DNA from: Haloterrigena turkmenica DSM 5511
GTDB taxonomy: Archaea > Halobacteriota > Halobacteria > Halobacteriales > Natrialbaceae
Direction: 5' to 3'
Length of the DNA: 64,000 nt
Assembly (NCBI RefSeq): GCF_000025325.1
Contig: NC_013743.1
Coordinates: 496,001-560,000 of the forward strand
Shown here piece by piece: positions 22,390 through 30,798 of the stretch. The stretch's first letter is position 1; each line of letters starts with the position of its first letter. The notes under the pieces were generated by a model. The model did no database searches. It was not told where the DNA came from and saw nothing but the letters and a program-made list of their open reading frames with translations. A program made the translations under genes and the position numbers.

Positions 22390-22432
22390 CACCGATATTG
22401 GCATGGTCACGGTTCGATTCCGTGAATCGGCG
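22390..22432 (+). other. tRNA-like element immediately before 5S
   Basis: A T arm (CACGG-TTCGATT-CCGTG) is followed by ATCGGCG, which can pair with the CCGAT upstream, giving an acceptor/T-arm minihelix that ends at the 5S 5' end. In Haloferax volcanii a tRNA-like element at this place directs tRNase Z cleavage to form the 5S 5' end; the same role is inferred here. Confidence 0.7.
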
Positions 22433-22554
22433 TTCGGCGGCCACAGCGGCGGGGAACCACCCGTACCCATCCCGAACACGGACGTTAAGCCCGCCTGCGT
22501 TTCGGCGAGTACTGGAGTGCGCGAGCCTCTGGGAGAGCTGATTCGCCGCCACCA
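22433..22554 (+). rRNA. 5S ribosomal RNA
   Basis: Sequence and length (~122) match archaeal 5S: terminal stem GGCGGCC / GCCGCC region, loop CCCGTACCCATCCCGAACAC, and GAGTACTGGAGTGCGCGAGC. It ends the rrn operon. Confidence 0.97.
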
Positions 22555-22572
22555 CTCATACTTCATCATCAG

Positions 22573-22600
22573 GCCCCACACAGCACCGGCTGTGTGGGGC
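22573..22600 (+). terminator. Stem-loop after 5S
   Basis: GCCCCACACAGC and GCTGTGTGGGGC form a perfect 12-bp stem with a 4-base loop (ACCG), 18 bp behind 5S. Archaeal termination mainly uses T-rich tracts; TACTCGTATTT follows. It may be an end-processing or termination structure. Confidence 0.5.
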
Positions 22601-22631
22601 TACTCGTATTTACCCCAGTAGCCCTCGGAAA

Positions 22632-22672
22632 ACCGATAATAGTTAACGGCGGTTCGATCCCGCCGATTGGTG
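22632..22672 (+). other. Second tRNA-like element behind 5S
   Basis: ACCGAT, then the T arm GGCGG-TTCGATC-CCGCC, then ATTGGT: the two outer hexamers pair (one G-T), giving the same minihelix shape as the element before 5S. It precedes a decayed 5S-like stretch. Confidence 0.5.
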
Positions 22673-22795
22673 TTACAGCGGCTCGTATAACAGGACCACC
22701 CAGAGTATCCTGAATCCGAGAGCGATCTCGCGTCCGTTTTGGGAGTGTTTAGGAGGGCTAGAGGGGAGCCTCCACGAGCACAATGGATGTCCATA
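22673..22795 (+). pseudogene. Possible decayed second 5S rRNA
   Basis: Following the second tRNA-like element, ACAGCGGC, ACCACCC, TTTTGGGAGTGTTTAGGAG and GAGCCTCC appear in the same order and about the same spacing as the matching blocks of the intact 5S. The rest has diverged. This is a by-eye alignment and could be chance apart from its position. Confidence 0.3.
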
Positions 22796-22867
22796 GTCTC
22801 CATCACGAAGCTACCAGTCCATCTTCCCCTCACTTTCAAACACTACTCACAGAGGTGAGAATTGGCA

Positions 22868-23023
22868 TCAATCGATGATCGTCTCCGGTTCGTGAACCTG
22901 GTTCGACTCGAGTAAGTAGTCCAACCAATCGTCAGTCAGGACAGAAGCCGTAATCGGACTGCTGAGACGTCGTCTTAACTGGGCAACGCTGTTCACGAGT
23001 GCAGTGGTCGCTTCAGCTACCGA
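22868..23023 (-). pseudogene. Protein-coding remnant of unknown origin
   Basis: The minus strand is open for 51 codons with protein-like composition (NSVAQLRRRLSSPITASV, LTDDWLDYLLESNQVHEP). No ATG is present; a GTG could give about 42 residues. It may be the tail of a lost gene or a small gene. The rest of 22800-23430 shows no recognisable gene, only an AT-rich TATA-like patch near 23175. Confidence 0.25.
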
Positions 23024-23430
23024 TCATGGCAAGCGGGCACTACACGCACGTTCTTACAAGAGTGCAACCGGACACAGAGCGGTAACTGTGCTTCTCGAGC
23101 GGGAATACGATCGAATGGTACCTGTCCCAGCACAGTCGGTCCGAAATCGACTGCTGTGGAAGCTGCCACGCTGATAAATATATAACCAGTCCGGTACAAT
23201 GGGGAACATACTGTTTCCCAAATCACTATCGCGATACGTGAGGACGAATTCCATCCGCGAGCCCTTCTCGAGTACACACGGCTGTTGATCGGAGCCCGTG
23301 ATGGGAGCGGTAGCTTTGCGTCTCTGCTACGTTGACTCAGCTCACGATGTGAGTACGCGATTTGAGACGAACGAGAACAAGGATTGGAGTCCTGAATCGG
23401 CGATTCGGAAGCGCCGCGGTGCGAGGAGCT

Positions 23431-23943
23431 TCAGTCCGTTAGCGGCGACTCTGTTCCGCGGACACTATCGACGATGACGTCGCCGTCGGGTCGGGACGCG
23501 ATCCAGAACAGTTTGTGGGCGTCGACCGACTGCTCGAACGAGATCTCCGGCGCGGAGCCGACGGCAACTTTCCGGAGCGTCCACGTGAACACCGCGTCTT
23601 CAGCCTTCTCGCGAACCAGCGCGTCGGGGAGTTCGGACGGAACGACGAGGACGTCGTCGACCGTTTTTCCGATGGTGTCCGGAAACACGTCGGCCCGAAC
23701 AGCGAGTCGACGGGAGCGGTCGACGCTGACGACGTATTCGACGTCGCGGTTCGAAAGCAGCGGCCGTTCGATCGTCGCGACTGCGTCGTAGACTCGAAAC
23801 GGGTATGCGACAGCGCCGACGCGTCCGGTAGAGTCGACGTTCTCGCGGGTCACCGTCGGTTCGATGACGGTGAGGTCCGCGCGCTCGCGTGGCTCGCCGG
23901 TGATCACGGCGGGCTCGGCCGACTGTCGACGCGCGTCGCTCAT
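23431..23943 (-). CDS. Conserved hypothetical protein linked to the proline symporter
   Basis: I do not recognise this 170-residue acidic soluble protein. It starts at 23943, right after the symporter stop on the same strand (the two coding regions abut), so it is almost certainly co-transcribed and translated with it. Its strands (AYPFRVYDAVATIERPLLSNR, VEYVVSVDRSRRLAVRADVFP) suggest a beta-rich fold. There are no membrane helices and no cysteine motifs. A role in transport control or stability is only a guess from context. Confidence 0.75.
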   Translation of the reverse strand: MSDARRQSAEPAVITGEPRERADLTVIEPTVTRENVDSTGRVGAVAYPFRVYDAVATIERPLLSNRDVEYVVSVDRSRRLAVRADVFPDTIGKTVDDVLVVPSELPDALVREKAEDAVFTWTLRKVAVGSAPEISFEQSVDAHKLFWIASRPDGDVIVDSVRGTESPLTD

Positions 23944-25632
23944 TTACTCGTCACCCGTTTCCCAGTAGTCGCTGGCCGTGACGTGTGCACGGATGTTGTC
24001 GGTTTCCGTGACGGCCTTCGGATCGACGTCCTGACCGCCGTCGGTCACGTAGTCAGGGGTCCCCGTCGGATCATCGCTGCTCGAGAGGGCCGACAGCGGT
24101 TTGTTGAAGGACTCAAAGTGGTCGTCGACGCCCTCCGGGGGCTCCGTGACGAGCGAGACGACGATGAGCGTGAGCGTCGAAAGGATGAACGCGGGGACGA
24201 GACCGTAGACGCCGATGAGTCCCGTGAGGAACGCCGACCCCTCGACGACACCCATGAGTCCGAGGGCTTCGAGGAGGCTCGAAAGCTGGATCCAGACGAT
24301 CATCGTCAGGGTCCCGACGATCATACTCGCAACCGAGCCTTTGGCGGTGATGCGCTTCCACCAGAGCGACGCGATGAGCGTCGGGCCGATGGCCGCGCCG
24401 AGGCCGCCCCAGGCGTAGTCGAGGACGAGCGTGTAGATCGGCGTGTTCTGTGCGAGGAAGGCGAAGGCGACGCTCGCTGCTCCGAGTCCGAGCGTGACGT
24501 ACTGGGAGTAGCGAACGAGCGTCTCCTGGCTCGCGTCCGGGTTGATGTAGCCGTGGTAGACGTCTTCGACGATCGCGCTCGTCGCGACGAGGAGCTGCGA
24601 GTCCGCACTGGACATCATCGCGGCGAGTGCGGCCGCCAGGATGATACCCGCGATCGCGCCGGGGAAGAACTCGAGCGTGAGCAGCGGCATGACGTTGTTC
24701 GGGTCTTCGATGCCGCCCTGGCCGAAGACGACCAGCGCGTACAGTCCGACGAAGCCGGCGCCGATGTAGGCGACGAACATGAACAGCTGGGCGACCAGCG
24801 CCGCCAGACGGATGTTCTCGACCTCGTCGATCCCCATGAACCGGACCATCACGTGGGGGTTGCCGGGGATACCGAGACCGATCGCGGCGTAGCTGATGAT
24901 ACCGAAGAGAGCGGCCCAACCGGTCATGCCGGCCGTGACGCTCGTGTACGAACTACCGACGGATTCGAGTTCGCTGAACGGGAGCCCGTAGTTGGTAAAG
25001 GCGATGATCGGCAGGATGATGAACGCGATCAGGATGATCGCGCCCTGCACGTAGTCGGACCACGCGACGGCGAAGTAGCCACCGAGCATGGTGTAGCCGA
25101 CGACGATGACGCCACCGACGAGGATTCCGACCAGCGACGAGACGCCGGTGAGAACCTCCAAGAGCGTCCCGGCGGCGACGATCTGTGCGCCCACGTAACC
25201 GCCCTCGAAGATCATCAGGACGATGGCGGACGTGCCTTTGACGTAGCCGGTATCGTCCTGTAGACGTGTCTCGAAGAAGGTCGGTAGCGTGACCGCTTTC
25301 ACGATCTCCGTGTACTTTCGGAGCCGCTTTGCGATCCCGGCCCAGGCGAACAGGTCGGCGGGAATCATCCCGAGGCCGTTGTAGAAGGCCATCACACCGG
25401 TGCCGAACGCGTCGCTGGGGACACCGAGGGTGAGCCAGCCGCTCATCTCGGAGGCACGTTCGGAGAACCCGGTGACGACTGGACCGACGCTTCGACCGCC
25501 GATGACGTAGTCGTCGACGGTGTCCATGAGCCGAGAGGAGTACAGTCCGATGCCGAGGAGGACGAGCAGATACACGGCGAACGTTCCGAGCACCCAGATG
25601 CCGGCCGAGCCGGCGAGCCCGTTACTGGCCAT
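23944..25632 (-). CDS. putP: Sodium:solute symporter (proline-type, SSS family)
   Basis: This 562-residue transporter has about 13 helices. Signatures are GGRSVGPVVTGFSERASEMSG near residue 45 and the later AALAAMMSSADSQLLV, both diagnostic for PutP-like sodium symporters. It would import proline (or a related solute) with sodium. Its neighbours, proline dehydrogenase and a P5C-type aldehyde dehydrogenase, support proline. The start ATG overlaps the end of the 48-residue protein upstream; the gene downstream abuts its stop. Three genes therefore form a tight operon. Confidence 0.95.
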   Translation of the reverse strand: MASNGLAGSAGIWVLGTFAVYLLVLLGIGLYSSRLMDTVDDYVIGGRSVGPVVTGFSERASEMSGWLTLGVPSDAFGTGVMAFYNGLGMIPADLFAWAGIAKRLRKYTEIVKAVTLPTFFETRLQDDTGYVKGTSAIVLMIFEGGYVGAQIVAAGTLLEVLTGVSSLVGILVGGVIVVGYTMLGGYFAVAWSDYVQGAIILIAFIILPIIAFTNYGLPFSELESVGSSYTSVTAGMTGWAALFGIISYAAIGLGIPGNPHVMVRFMGIDEVENIRLAALVAQLFMFVAYIGAGFVGLYALVVFGQGGIEDPNNVMPLLTLEFFPGAIAGIILAAALAAMMSSADSQLLVATSAIVEDVYHGYINPDASQETLVRYSQYVTLGLGAASVAFAFLAQNTPIYTLVLDYAWGGLGAAIGPTLIASLWWKRITAKGSVASMIVGTLTMIVWIQLSSLLEALGLMGVVEGSAFLTGLIGVYGLVPAFILSTLTLIVVSLVTEPPEGVDDHFESFNKPLSALSSSDDPTGTPDYVTDGGQDVDPKAVTETDNIRAHVTASDYWETGDE

Positions 25633-25768
25633 GTTCAGCCTCCTCGTAGCGCTGTCGGAGCTGTTCTTCCCGTTTCCCCTCCCAGACGTAGTAGACGCCG
25701 AGCATCACCAGATACACGACGAACGGTCCGAATAACCACAGCAAGTCAACTGATCCACTCTCAAGCAT
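25622..25768 (-). CDS. 48-aa membrane protein, symporter accessory subunit
   Basis: A 48-residue frame begins at ATG 25768 and ends at TAA 25622, overlapping the putP ATG by 11 bp. It has one strong membrane helix (LLWLFGPFVVYLVMLGVYY) followed by a charged cytoplasmic tail (WEGKREEQLRQRYEEAEHGQ). The arrangement matches small accessory proteins encoded beside sodium:solute symporters. Translational coupling to putP is likely. The gene is short enough to be missed by standard gene finding. Confidence 0.8.
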   Translation of the reverse strand: MLESGSVDLLWLFGPFVVYLVMLGVYYVWEGKREEQLRQRYEEAEHGQ

Positions 25769-25918
25769 ACTGCCGTGTGCTTACTACCCGCAGATAAATA
25801 TACCGAATTTTCCTCGCAGTCATAGATTACTTCGAACGAAAAACAATTCTATCCCGATTGAATTACCGAAGGATAGATCGCTCGTTGTCGCGCAGTACTC
25901 GAGTGATTCGGGGCTCGT

Positions 25919-26758
25919 TCAGACGCCGACGACGGCGCGAAGCGCGAACAGCGCGTTCTCCTTGCGTTCGCGGACACGGCGGTAGAAGTACTGCATCCAC
26001 TTGTCGCCGTAGGGAATGTACTGGTTGACCTCGTAGCCCTTCTCGGCGAGTTCGCGCTGGGCGTCCTCGCGGACGCCCATGAGCATCTGAATCTCGAACG
26101 GCGTACCGTACTCCTTGTGGAGGTCGACCGCGGTCTTGAGCATCTTCGTGTCGTGACTGCCGACCGCGATACCCTGATCGAACTCGCGGAACAGGAACTC
26201 GAGGTGGTCCTCGTAGGCCTCGTCGACGGCCGCCTTCGAATCGAGCGCGACCGACGACGGTTCGTCGTAGGCGCCCTTGACCAGACGGACCGCTGCGGGA
26301 ACGTCGGCGAGTCGCTCGAGGTCGTCGCGCGTCCGCGTGAGGTTGGCCTGGATCGCGACCCCGACGCCGTTGGGATGGTCGCGGGCCGTGGATTCGACGG
26401 CGTCGAGCGTCGTATCGGTCGTCGTGTGGTCTTCCATGTCACACCAGACGAAGACGTCTTCGGCCGCCGCGGCCTCGACGATCCGTTCGAAGTTCGCCGT
26501 GAAGACGTCCGGGCCGACGTCGATCCCGATCTGAGAGGGTTTGACGGAGATGGTTCCGTTCAGATCGCGCTCGGCTAGTTGGGAGGCGAGATGGCAGTAT
26601 TCGTCGGCGTCTTCGGCCGCGGGCTCGGGTTCGTGGTAGTGTTCGCCGAGGAGGTTCAGGATGCCGCCCATCCCGTCTTGGTTACAGTCGGAAACGTGAT
26701 CCAGTGCACCGGATGCGGACGTGCCGGCGACGAACCGGCTCGCAATCGGGGGTATCAT
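25919..26758 (-). CDS. putA: Proline dehydrogenase
   Basis: The 279-residue enzyme is a stand-alone FAD-dependent proline dehydrogenase (monofunctional PutA domain, beta/alpha barrel) oxidising proline to pyrroline-5-carboxylate. Typical segments are SVKPSQIGID, WCDMEDHTTTDTTLD, GVAIQANLTRTRDDLE, RLVKGAYDEP, GSHDTKMLK, EIQMLMGVREDAQ and the end YGDKWMQYFYRRVRERKENA. The ATG at 26758 fits the family; the frame upstream is a shadow. It lies between the symporter operon and its likely regulator, all on the minus strand. Confidence 0.96.
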   Translation of the reverse strand: MIPPIASRFVAGTSASGALDHVSDCNQDGMGGILNLLGEHYHEPEPAAEDADEYCHLASQLAERDLNGTISVKPSQIGIDVGPDVFTANFERIVEAAAAEDVFVWCDMEDHTTTDTTLDAVESTARDHPNGVGVAIQANLTRTRDDLERLADVPAAVRLVKGAYDEPSSVALDSKAAVDEAYEDHLEFLFREFDQGIAVGSHDTKMLKTAVDLHKEYGTPFEIQMLMGVREDAQRELAEKGYEVNQYIPYGDKWMQYFYRRVRERKENALFALRAVVGV

Positions 26759-26846
26759 ACCCGATCGCTGGCACGGAACCCCCCTAAATCGATACCCGAC
26801 CAAAAGATTCTGTCGGATGGATGGGGAAATAAATGGCGAGAAACGA

Positions 26847-27578
26847 TCAGGCGTCGTCGGGATTGAGTAACTTCGCTTCGGCCTTCCGGAGGTGCTCGAG
26901 CAGTGTCGTCTTCGAGACGCCGAGTTCGTCCGCGAGTTCGCGCGTGCTGATCTCGCGGGGCCAGGCGTAGTAGTTCTGTTCGCAGGCGAGTTCGAACGCC
27001 TCGCGCTGGCGGGGCGTGAGACGATCCGCTCGGTCGGCGGTCTCGGACGGGCCACCGTCGGGCGTGGCGACTCGGCTGATCGAGATCTCCGCGTCGGTCT
27101 CGTTCCGGATCGCCTCGAGACGGTTTCGGATCTCGTCGCGGCCGCCGGCGACGAAGACCGGCCAGTGTTCGACGCCGCCTTCGACGCGCACCGACGCGTC
27201 GTGGATGAAGCCGTGGGAGACGAGCGCGTCGCTGATACTGTGTTCGGGCTCGTACTCGACGAACAGTTCGCGGGTCGCGTTCCCCGGGTTCGGCGCCGTG
27301 CTGGTCGGTCGTTGTCCGAGTTCGACCGTCGAGTGGGTCAGCGGCGACTCGTCCGCGAAGGCGACGAACTCGTCGAGTTGGTTCGTCGTATCGGCGTAAA
27401 CGGTGAAGTGGCCTTTGACCGCGTCCTCGACGGTGCGGTGGACGGTGTGGACGAGCAGACCGGCGTCGACCGCCTCGGTCGCCTGCAAGCCCCAGCAATC
27501 CGGGTGCCAGATCTCGAGTGTGAGTCGTGTGCCGTCCGGGGACCCTGTCGTAGTCGTCGTCGGACTCGTGCTGCTCAT
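26847..27578 (-). CDS. Bat-type HTH_10 transcriptional regulator, probably of proline use
   Basis: This 243-residue protein ends with an HTH_10 (bacterio-opsin-activator type) domain: LTPRQREAFELACEQNYYAW and ISTRELADELGVSKTTLLEH. The N-terminal part is a Bat-associated sensing domain without PAS or GAF. It is placed between proline dehydrogenase and, divergently, the aldehyde dehydrogenase, so control of proline catabolism is the simplest reading. The ~210 bp to the aldehyde dehydrogenase start would hold both promoters. Confidence 0.9.
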   Translation of the reverse strand: MSSTSPTTTTTGSPDGTRLTLEIWHPDCWGLQATEAVDAGLLVHTVHRTVEDAVKGHFTVYADTTNQLDEFVAFADESPLTHSTVELGQRPTSTAPNPGNATRELFVEYEPEHSISDALVSHGFIHDASVRVEGGVEHWPVFVAGGRDEIRNRLEAIRNETDAEISISRVATPDGGPSETADRADRLTPRQREAFELACEQNYYAWPREISTRELADELGVSKTTLLEHLRKAEAKLLNPDDA

Positions 27579-27791
27579 GGGTCGGCTCTACTCGCTAGTT
27601 CCGTGTGAGCACTATAAACATACTGAATAGCGATAACGCGCGCTAGTTCGCCGGTGATCACCTCAATACGCCCGCGTTGGGGCTCGAAGCGCGGGTTACG
27701 TGACGCTCCCGCACCAATCGTCGGGGGAATGCGGACATTCCCGACCATGGGAGGCCGTGGTTATTCCGCGGTGATCCGTGATCCATACCGT

Positions 27792-29327
27792 ATGAGTCAG
27801 CAGACGACAGCTCAGCCTGACCAGCACTACATCAACGGCGAGTGGACCGACGGGGAGGGCGAGGAGACCTTCGAAAGCGAGAACCCGGCGACCGGCGAGA
27901 CCCTGCGGACCTTCCGCCGCGGGACCGCAGCCGACGTCGACGCGGCCCTCGAGGCTGCGGAAGAAGCACAGGACGAGTGGCGCGAACTCTCCCACATCGA
28001 CCGCGCTGAGTACCTCTGGGACATCTACCACGAGCTCCGCCAGCGGACGGACGAGCTCGGCGAGATCGTCACCAAGGAGTGCGGCAAGGAGATCTCGGAA
28101 GGAAAGGCCGACGTCGTCGAGGCCGCTCACATGGTCGAGTGGGCCGCGGGCAACGCCCGTCACCCCCACGGCGACGTCGTCCCGAGCGAGATCGGGAGCA
28201 AGGACGCCTACATGCGCCGCAAGCCCCGCGGGGTCATCGGCTGTATCACGCCGTGGAACTTCCCGGTCGCGATCCCGTTCTGGCATATGGCCGTCTCGCT
28301 GGTCGAGGGTAACACGGTCGTCTGGAAGCCCGCCGAACAGACGCCGTGGTGCGCTCAGATCGTCGCCGAGATGTTCGAGGACAGCGGCATCCCGGACGGC
28401 GTCTTCAACATGATCCAAGGCTTCGGCGACGCCGGTGAGGCTATCGTCGAAGACGAGCGCGTCGACACCGTGCTGTTCACCGGCTCGGCGGAGGTCGGCC
28501 AAGAGGTCGCCCGCAGCGTCGCCGAACAGCCCGGGAAGCTCGCGGCCTGCGAGATGGGCGGCAAGAACGCGGTCGTCATCACCGACGAGGCCGACCTCGA
28601 CACGGCCGTCCACTCGGCGGTCATGTCCTCGTTCAAGACGACCGGCCAGCGCTGCGTCTCGGCCGAGCGCCTGATCGTCCACGAGGACGTCTACGACGAG
28701 TTCAAGGAACGGTTCGTCGACGTCGCCGAGAACGTCGCCGTCGGCGACCCGCTGGCCGAAGACACCTTCATGGGCCCGCTCGTCGAGGGCGAGCACAAGG
28801 AGAAGGTCCTCGAGTACAACGAACTCGCTCGCGAGGAGGACGTCGACGTGCTCGTCGACCGCGACGAACTGGGCGACGACGAGATTCCGGACGGCCACGA
28901 GGACGGTCACTGGGTCGGTCCGTTCGTCTATGAGGCCGATCACGAGGCCGACCTCCGCTGTACGCAGGAGGAGGTCTTCGGTCCCCACGTCGCACTCATG
29001 GAATACTCCGGCGACATCGAGGACGCCGTCGAGGTCCACAACGACACGGAGTACGGCCTCGCAGGAGCGATCATCTCCGAGGACTACCGCGACATCAACT
29101 ACTACCGCGACAACGCCGAGGTCGGACTCGCGTACGGGAATCTGCCGTGTATCGGCGCCGAGGTTCACCTGCCCTTCGGTGGCGTCAAGAAGTCCGGTAA
29201 CGGCTACCCGAGCGGTCGCGAAGTGATCGAGGCCGTCACCGAGCGCACCGCCTGGACGCTGAACAACTCGAAGGACATCGAGATGGCCCAAGGGCTGTCC
29301 GCCGACATCACGACCGACGATGACTGA
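27792..29327 (+). CDS. Aldehyde dehydrogenase, likely 1-pyrroline-5-carboxylate dehydrogenase
   Basis: The 511-residue NAD(P)-dependent enzyme has catalytic Glu254 (CEMGGKN) and Cys288 (TGQRCVS). The substrate-binding start CITPWNFPVAIPFWHMA and the NAD loop FTGSAEVGQEV are also present. Being divergent from the proline regulator and near proline dehydrogenase, it probably turns glutamate semialdehyde into glutamate. A general semialdehyde dehydrogenase is the alternative. I choose ATG 27792; the frame upstream to 27654 is not family-like. Its stop codon overlaps the start of a 32-residue zinc protein. Confidence 0.9.
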   Translation: MSQQTTAQPDQHYINGEWTDGEGEETFESENPATGETLRTFRRGTAADVDAALEAAEEAQDEWRELSHIDRAEYLWDIYHELRQRTDELGEIVTKECGKEISEGKADVVEAAHMVEWAAGNARHPHGDVVPSEIGSKDAYMRRKPRGVIGCITPWNFPVAIPFWHMAVSLVEGNTVVWKPAEQTPWCAQIVAEMFEDSGIPDGVFNMIQGFGDAGEAIVEDERVDTVLFTGSAEVGQEVARSVAEQPGKLAACEMGGKNAVVITDEADLDTAVHSAVMSSFKTTGQRCVSAERLIVHEDVYDEFKERFVDVAENVAVGDPLAEDTFMGPLVEGEHKEKVLEYNELAREEDVDVLVDRDELGDDEIPDGHEDGHWVGPFVYEADHEADLRCTQEEVFGPHVALMEYSGDIEDAVEVHNDTEYGLAGAIISEDYRDINYYRDNAEVGLAYGNLPCIGAEVHLPFGGVKKSGNGYPSGREVIEAVTERTAWTLNNSKDIEMAQGLSADITTDDD

Positions 29328-29418
29328 GACGGGCTGTCCGCTCTGCGGCCAGTCGACTGCCGTCTCGGCGGAGTGGTGTCGACACTGCGGCTGGATGGGA
29401 CGCTGCGGCGCTGATTAG
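29320..29418 (+). CDS. 32-aa CPxCG-type zinc-finger microprotein
   Basis: ATG at 29320 overlaps the aldehyde dehydrogenase stop (ATGACTGA). The peptide contains CPLCG at residues 6-10 and CRHCG at 20-24, that is two CxxC pairs that can bind one zinc ion, ending GWMGRCGAD. Zinc-finger microproteins are abundant in Halobacteria and some affect stress or biofilm phenotypes. The overlap means translation is coupled to the dehydrogenase. It is far below usual gene-calling limits. Confidence 0.75.
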   Translation: MTETGCPLCGQSTAVSAEWCRHCGWMGRCGAD

Positions 29419-29851
29419 TCCCGATCGGGCGGCATCCGATCGGCACTGATCACGCTACACAGACACCACCACACGAACCGAGTCAACGATTCGCTATTGT
29501 GACTCGTTCTCAGTGGTCTGTTTTGAATGTGTGAACGATCGATATCGCTACTGACCTGTGACGATTGATGATTTCCCGAACTCGATCGAAGCGGTCGATG
29601 ATCGCTCTCGCCTATTCACACATTCCGAACGCAAACCTCGTTAATGGGTCTCACCATCCGATAGCTACTGAGGATCCGACAGGATATCGAGCGACTGCGC
29701 GAGTCGATACCACTATGCGGATGAAACTAAGTTATTTTCCAATATTGTTTTATGAATTAATAAGAAAACTCGATACCATCGCAGTGGCGATTCGGAGGCT
29801 ACGTTCACACATTCCGAACCCTTATGCCGGAGCACTCCCACAAATCAACGT
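29419..29851. promoter_or_regulatory. AT-richer region upstream of an IclR gene with a 16-bp direct repeat
   Basis: No gene is seen in this 433-bp stretch. TTCACACATTCCGAAC occurs exactly twice, at 29615-29630 and 29804-29819. The second copy is 33 bp before the IclR start, where a regulator could act. Between them lies an AT-rich patch (TATTTTCCAATATTGTTTTA, near 29731). Confidence 0.5.
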
Positions 29852-30628
29852 ATGACGGACGAGGGTCCCCGCCCGGTCAAGACGACGAAAACGTCGCTCG
29901 CAGTCGTTCGCGCGGTTCGCGACAACGACGGCGCCACGTTGAGCGAGCTCGCCGACCGACTCAAGTTGGCGAAAAGTACCGTTCACAACCACCTGCACAC
30001 GCTGGTCGAGGAAGGGTTTCTCGTCCGCGAGGGCGACACCTACCACGTCGGCCTCCAGTTTCTCCCGTTCGGCGAACACGCTCGCGATCGAAATCCGCTG
30101 TACGCGGCGGCCCGACGGCGGGTCTATTCCCTCGCGGAGAAGGCGGGCAACGAGGCCGACTTCATCGTCGAGGAAAACGGTCGCGCGTACTCTCTCGAGT
30201 ACGCTATCGGCGAGTCGACTCCGCGAGGACTGTCGGAGTCGGGGCCCTTCCGCGCGGGGAACCGGTTTTACATGCACAACTGCGCCTCGGGCAAGGCGAT
30301 CCTGGCGTCGATGCCCGAAGCGCGCGTTCGAGAGATTATCGATCGCTGGGGGCTCCCAGCCACGACCGAGGAAACCATCACCGACGAGACGGCGTTGTTC
30401 GACGAACTCGAGGCGACCCGGCGGCGCGGGTACGCGACCAACAACGAGGAACTGATCGAGGGGTATCGGTCCATCGGCGCGTCGATAACGAGTCCGGACG
30501 GCGAAGTCGTCGGTGCGTTCTCGATCGGTGGTCCGACGTACCGCATGGCGGTCGACGAGTCGACGACCGATGAGATCGGACACCTACTGGTCGACGAGAT
30601 CGACGCGCTCGAAGCGGAACTATTCTAA
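29852..30628 (+). CDS. IclR-family transcriptional regulator
   Basis: The 258-residue protein has an N-terminal winged helix (TLSELADRLKLAKSTVHNHLHTL). Its IclR effector domain is marked by MHNCASGKAILASMPEARV and RGYATNNEELIEGYRSIGA, the usual effector-site region. IclR proteins in Halobacteria control sugar or organic-acid catabolism. The duplicated TTCACACATTCCGAAC motif upstream could be its own operator. The ligand cannot be read from the sequence. Confidence 0.95.
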   Translation: MTDEGPRPVKTTKTSLAVVRAVRDNDGATLSELADRLKLAKSTVHNHLHTLVEEGFLVREGDTYHVGLQFLPFGEHARDRNPLYAAARRRVYSLAEKAGNEADFIVEENGRAYSLEYAIGESTPRGLSESGPFRAGNRFYMHNCASGKAILASMPEARVREIIDRWGLPATTEETITDETALFDELEATRRRGYATNNEELIEGYRSIGASITSPDGEVVGAFSIGGPTYRMAVDESTTDEIGHLLVDEIDALEAELF

Positions 30629-30798
30629 CAAGACATTACATCCGTATGTGTGTAATTCTGAAGCGGTAGTACTCAGAATACGGGGATACCAGCCGCCTGA
30701 GCGTCGGATACGGCCGATTCTGAATCGGAGCGGCGGCTACAGGTGGCCCTGTAAGCGCCCGAGTCGTCCCGGGCCAGACACCGCTTCGACGGCCGTCG

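Noticed and set aside
22573-22606. 15-bp match between the stem-loop after 5S and the right origin box (GTGTGGGGCTACTCG)
   Set aside because: A match of this length is expected by chance in a window of this size and there is no second copy with the full box.
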